From Betaproteobacteria bacterium (lineage in GTDB: Bacteria > Pseudomonadota > Gammaproteobacteria > Burkholderiales > SG8-39), in the NCBI GenBank assembly GCA_004297625.1, contig SCTY01000031.1, positions 47,856-111,855 on the forward strand: 64,000 nt of DNA, written 5' to 3'. Each line of letters starts with the position of its first letter. Positions within the stretch are counted from its first letter, which is position 1. The position numbers and the translations under genes are program-made. The notes under the pieces were generated by a model. The model was given only the letters and a program-made list of their open reading frames with translations, was not told where the DNA came from and ran no database searches. Shown in pieces: positions 63,177 to 64,000 of this stretch.

Positions 63177-63200
63177 CTCCAACTAGACAACCAGTTGGAG
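63177..63200. promoter_or_regulatory. operator of the VapC/Phd operon
   Basis: CTCCAACT-agacaacc-AGTTGGAG, two perfect 8-bp arms separated by 8 bases, lies 10 bases upstream of the antitoxin GTG, the usual place for Phd/YefM autorepression. Confidence 0.6.
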
Positions 63201-63216
63201 AGTACCGCGAACCGGC

Positions 63217-63517
63217 CTAGCGGTGCAACTTCGCCACCTTGAGCGCCTCGCGATCGCCGGCGAGCGGGCTTTTCACTACGCGCTCGACTGCGTCGTCGCC
63301 GCCGAGCTCTTCGACAAGCCCTACCCAGGCGCACTTCCGGCATGGAGAATTTCGTGCCTTCGGCGGCGATGCGCAGGTCGCACGACGCGGCGAGCTCGAG
63401 TCCCGCGCCGATCACCGCGCCGTGCAGCCGCGCCACCACCGGGACCGGCAGCTTGCGGATCGCCTGGCAGGCCGCGTGGATGCACGCGCCCGTGGCCGCC
63501 CAGCACCGCAAGATCAT
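63217..63517 (-). pseudogene. enoyl-CoA hydratase/isomerase remnant
   Basis: The first part reads AIRKLPVPVVARLHGAVIGA, GLELAASCDLRIAAEG and FSMPEVRLG, the oxyanion-hole region of the crotonase fold. After about 63330 the matching sequence (GLVEELGGDDAVERVVKSPL then LKVAKLHR and stop) is in another frame and directly attached, so an internal stretch is deleted, and the N-terminus is also missing. Non-functional. Confidence 0.65.
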
Positions 63518-63550
63518 GCGCGCACTGTAGCCGCTCGATACAATGCAAGG

Positions 63551-64000
63551 ATGGCCAGACAGACCGAGTGGGAATTCCCGGTCGAGATGCGGCCGCGCCC
63601 CGAGGACTGGCGCTTCGACCTCGACACGGCGCTCGACGCGGTCGTGCAGCTGCGCGCCGAGGTGCCCGAGGATGCGTTCACCGCGCAGATTCTCGGCACC
63701 GAGCGGGTCGGCAACGGCGTGGTGATCCGCGAAGACGGCCTGATCCTCACCATCGGCTACCTCATCACCGAGGCGAGCACCCTCTGGCTCACCACCAACC
63801 GCGGCGTCGTGGTGCCCGCGTTCCCGCTTGGGTATGACCAGGCGACCGGGTACGGGCTGGCGCAGCCGCTCGGCAAGCTGGGCGTACGGCCGCTGGTGCG
63901 CGGCTCGGCGGCTTCTTGCCGGGCGGCTGCGCCAGCCCGTACCCGGTCGCCTGGTCATACCCAAGCGGGAACGCGGGCACCACGACGCCGCGGTTGGTGG
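63551..64000 (+). CDS. HtrA-like serine protease domain protein (partial)
   Basis: ATG at 63551. LDTALDAVVQLRAEVPEDAF, GTERVGNGVVIREDGLILTI and GYLITEASTLWLTTNRG resemble the start of trypsin-like (S1C/HtrA-type) domains around the first beta barrel; the GYLITEA position usually carries the catalytic His (GHVV or GYLI-type), and here it appears as Tyr, so activity is doubtful. Without signal peptide. The reading frame is open to the window end, but bases after about 63914 are an inverted copy of 63792-63877, so the last ~30 codons are unreliable. Confidence 0.55.
   Translation, partial: MARQTEWEFPVEMRPRPEDWRFDLDTALDAVVQLRAEVPEDAFTAQILGTERVGNGVVIREDGLILTIGYLITEASTLWLTTNRGVVVPAFPLGYDQATGYGLAQPLGKLGVRPLVRGSAASCRAAAPARTRSPGHTQAGTRAPRRRGWW
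63792..64000. repeat. fold-back inverted repeat at the window end
   Basis: 63792-63877 and 63915-64000 are reverse complements over 86 bases with a single mismatch, separated by a 37-base loop. The first arm is in-frame coding sequence of the HtrA-like gene, the second is not. This looks like a contig-end fold-back rather than biology. Confidence 0.85.

Overview
The window looks like a chromosomal segment of a high-G+C betaproteobacterium, possibly from a metagenome. Pointers are the Bug/TctC periplasmic receptors beside CoA-transferase and hydrolase genes, the parE/parC pair, ArfB, an FTR1 iron-uptake cluster and many REP-like intergenic repeats. About the first 19.2 kb is clearly less G+C-rich than the rest and was probably acquired horizontally.

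Region 1 (1-19222, all minus strand) is a 7-deazaguanine DNA modification/restriction (Dpd) island. In transcription order it reads SNF2 helicase (dpdE), RecQ-like helicase (dpdF), dpdG, P-loop ATPase (dpdH), dpdI, giant helicase with zinc cluster (dpdJ), PLD-type nuclease (dpdK), dpdD, then, after a 125-base gap, the YaaA-like dpdC and the start of the DGQHR protein dpdB, which is cut by the left edge. Six of the seven junctions from dpdE to dpdD are 4-base stop/start overlaps. The DNA transglycosylase dpdA and any preQ0 genes should lie just outside the left edge.

Region 2 (19.3-34.5 kb) is a dense, eroded accessory zone. It holds a truncated ORF6N gene, a DUF2130 gene, DUF4258 with a tiny coupled ORF, a TcmP/Gp37-Gp68 operon behind a perfect LexA box, a DprA-like gene coupled to a RecQ-phosphoribosyltransferase fusion, a nucleotidyltransferase/HEPN pair, remnants of DUF932, DUF1016 and DUF2130 genes, a TacA/TacT-type pair, a SeqA-N/RAMA protein with a WYL regulator, and an XRE/AbiEii pair. 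Dispersed repeats and a duplicated gene end mark past rearrangements.

Region 3 (34.5-51.2 kb) is metabolic. It contains a CoA-transferase, Bug receptor, cupin, Sel1-repeat protein and SDR on the minus strand behind a long structured leader; a histidinol-dehydrogenase-like oxidoreductase; a DEDDy exonuclease; an orphan molybdopterin hydroxylase large subunit; a hydrolase/Bug receptor/broken AhpD-like gene/MBL hydrolase operon facing an IclR regulator; and a cupredoxin-FTR1-outer-membrane-protein iron operon.

Region 4 (51.4-64 kb) is mostly housekeeping and signalling: PIN toxin, cyclase-FHA protein, GH19 lysozyme-like enzyme, an inositol-phosphatase/ADP-ribosylglycohydrolase fusion, FKBP, ArfB, diguanylate cyclase, Nudix hydrolase, parC-orf-parE, a VapC/Phd pair, an enoyl-CoA hydratase remnant and the start of an HtrA-like protease. 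The last 86 bases fold back on the preceding sequence, which suggests a contig end or assembly artefact.

No rRNA, tRNA, CRISPR array, intact insertion sequence or replication origin was recognised.
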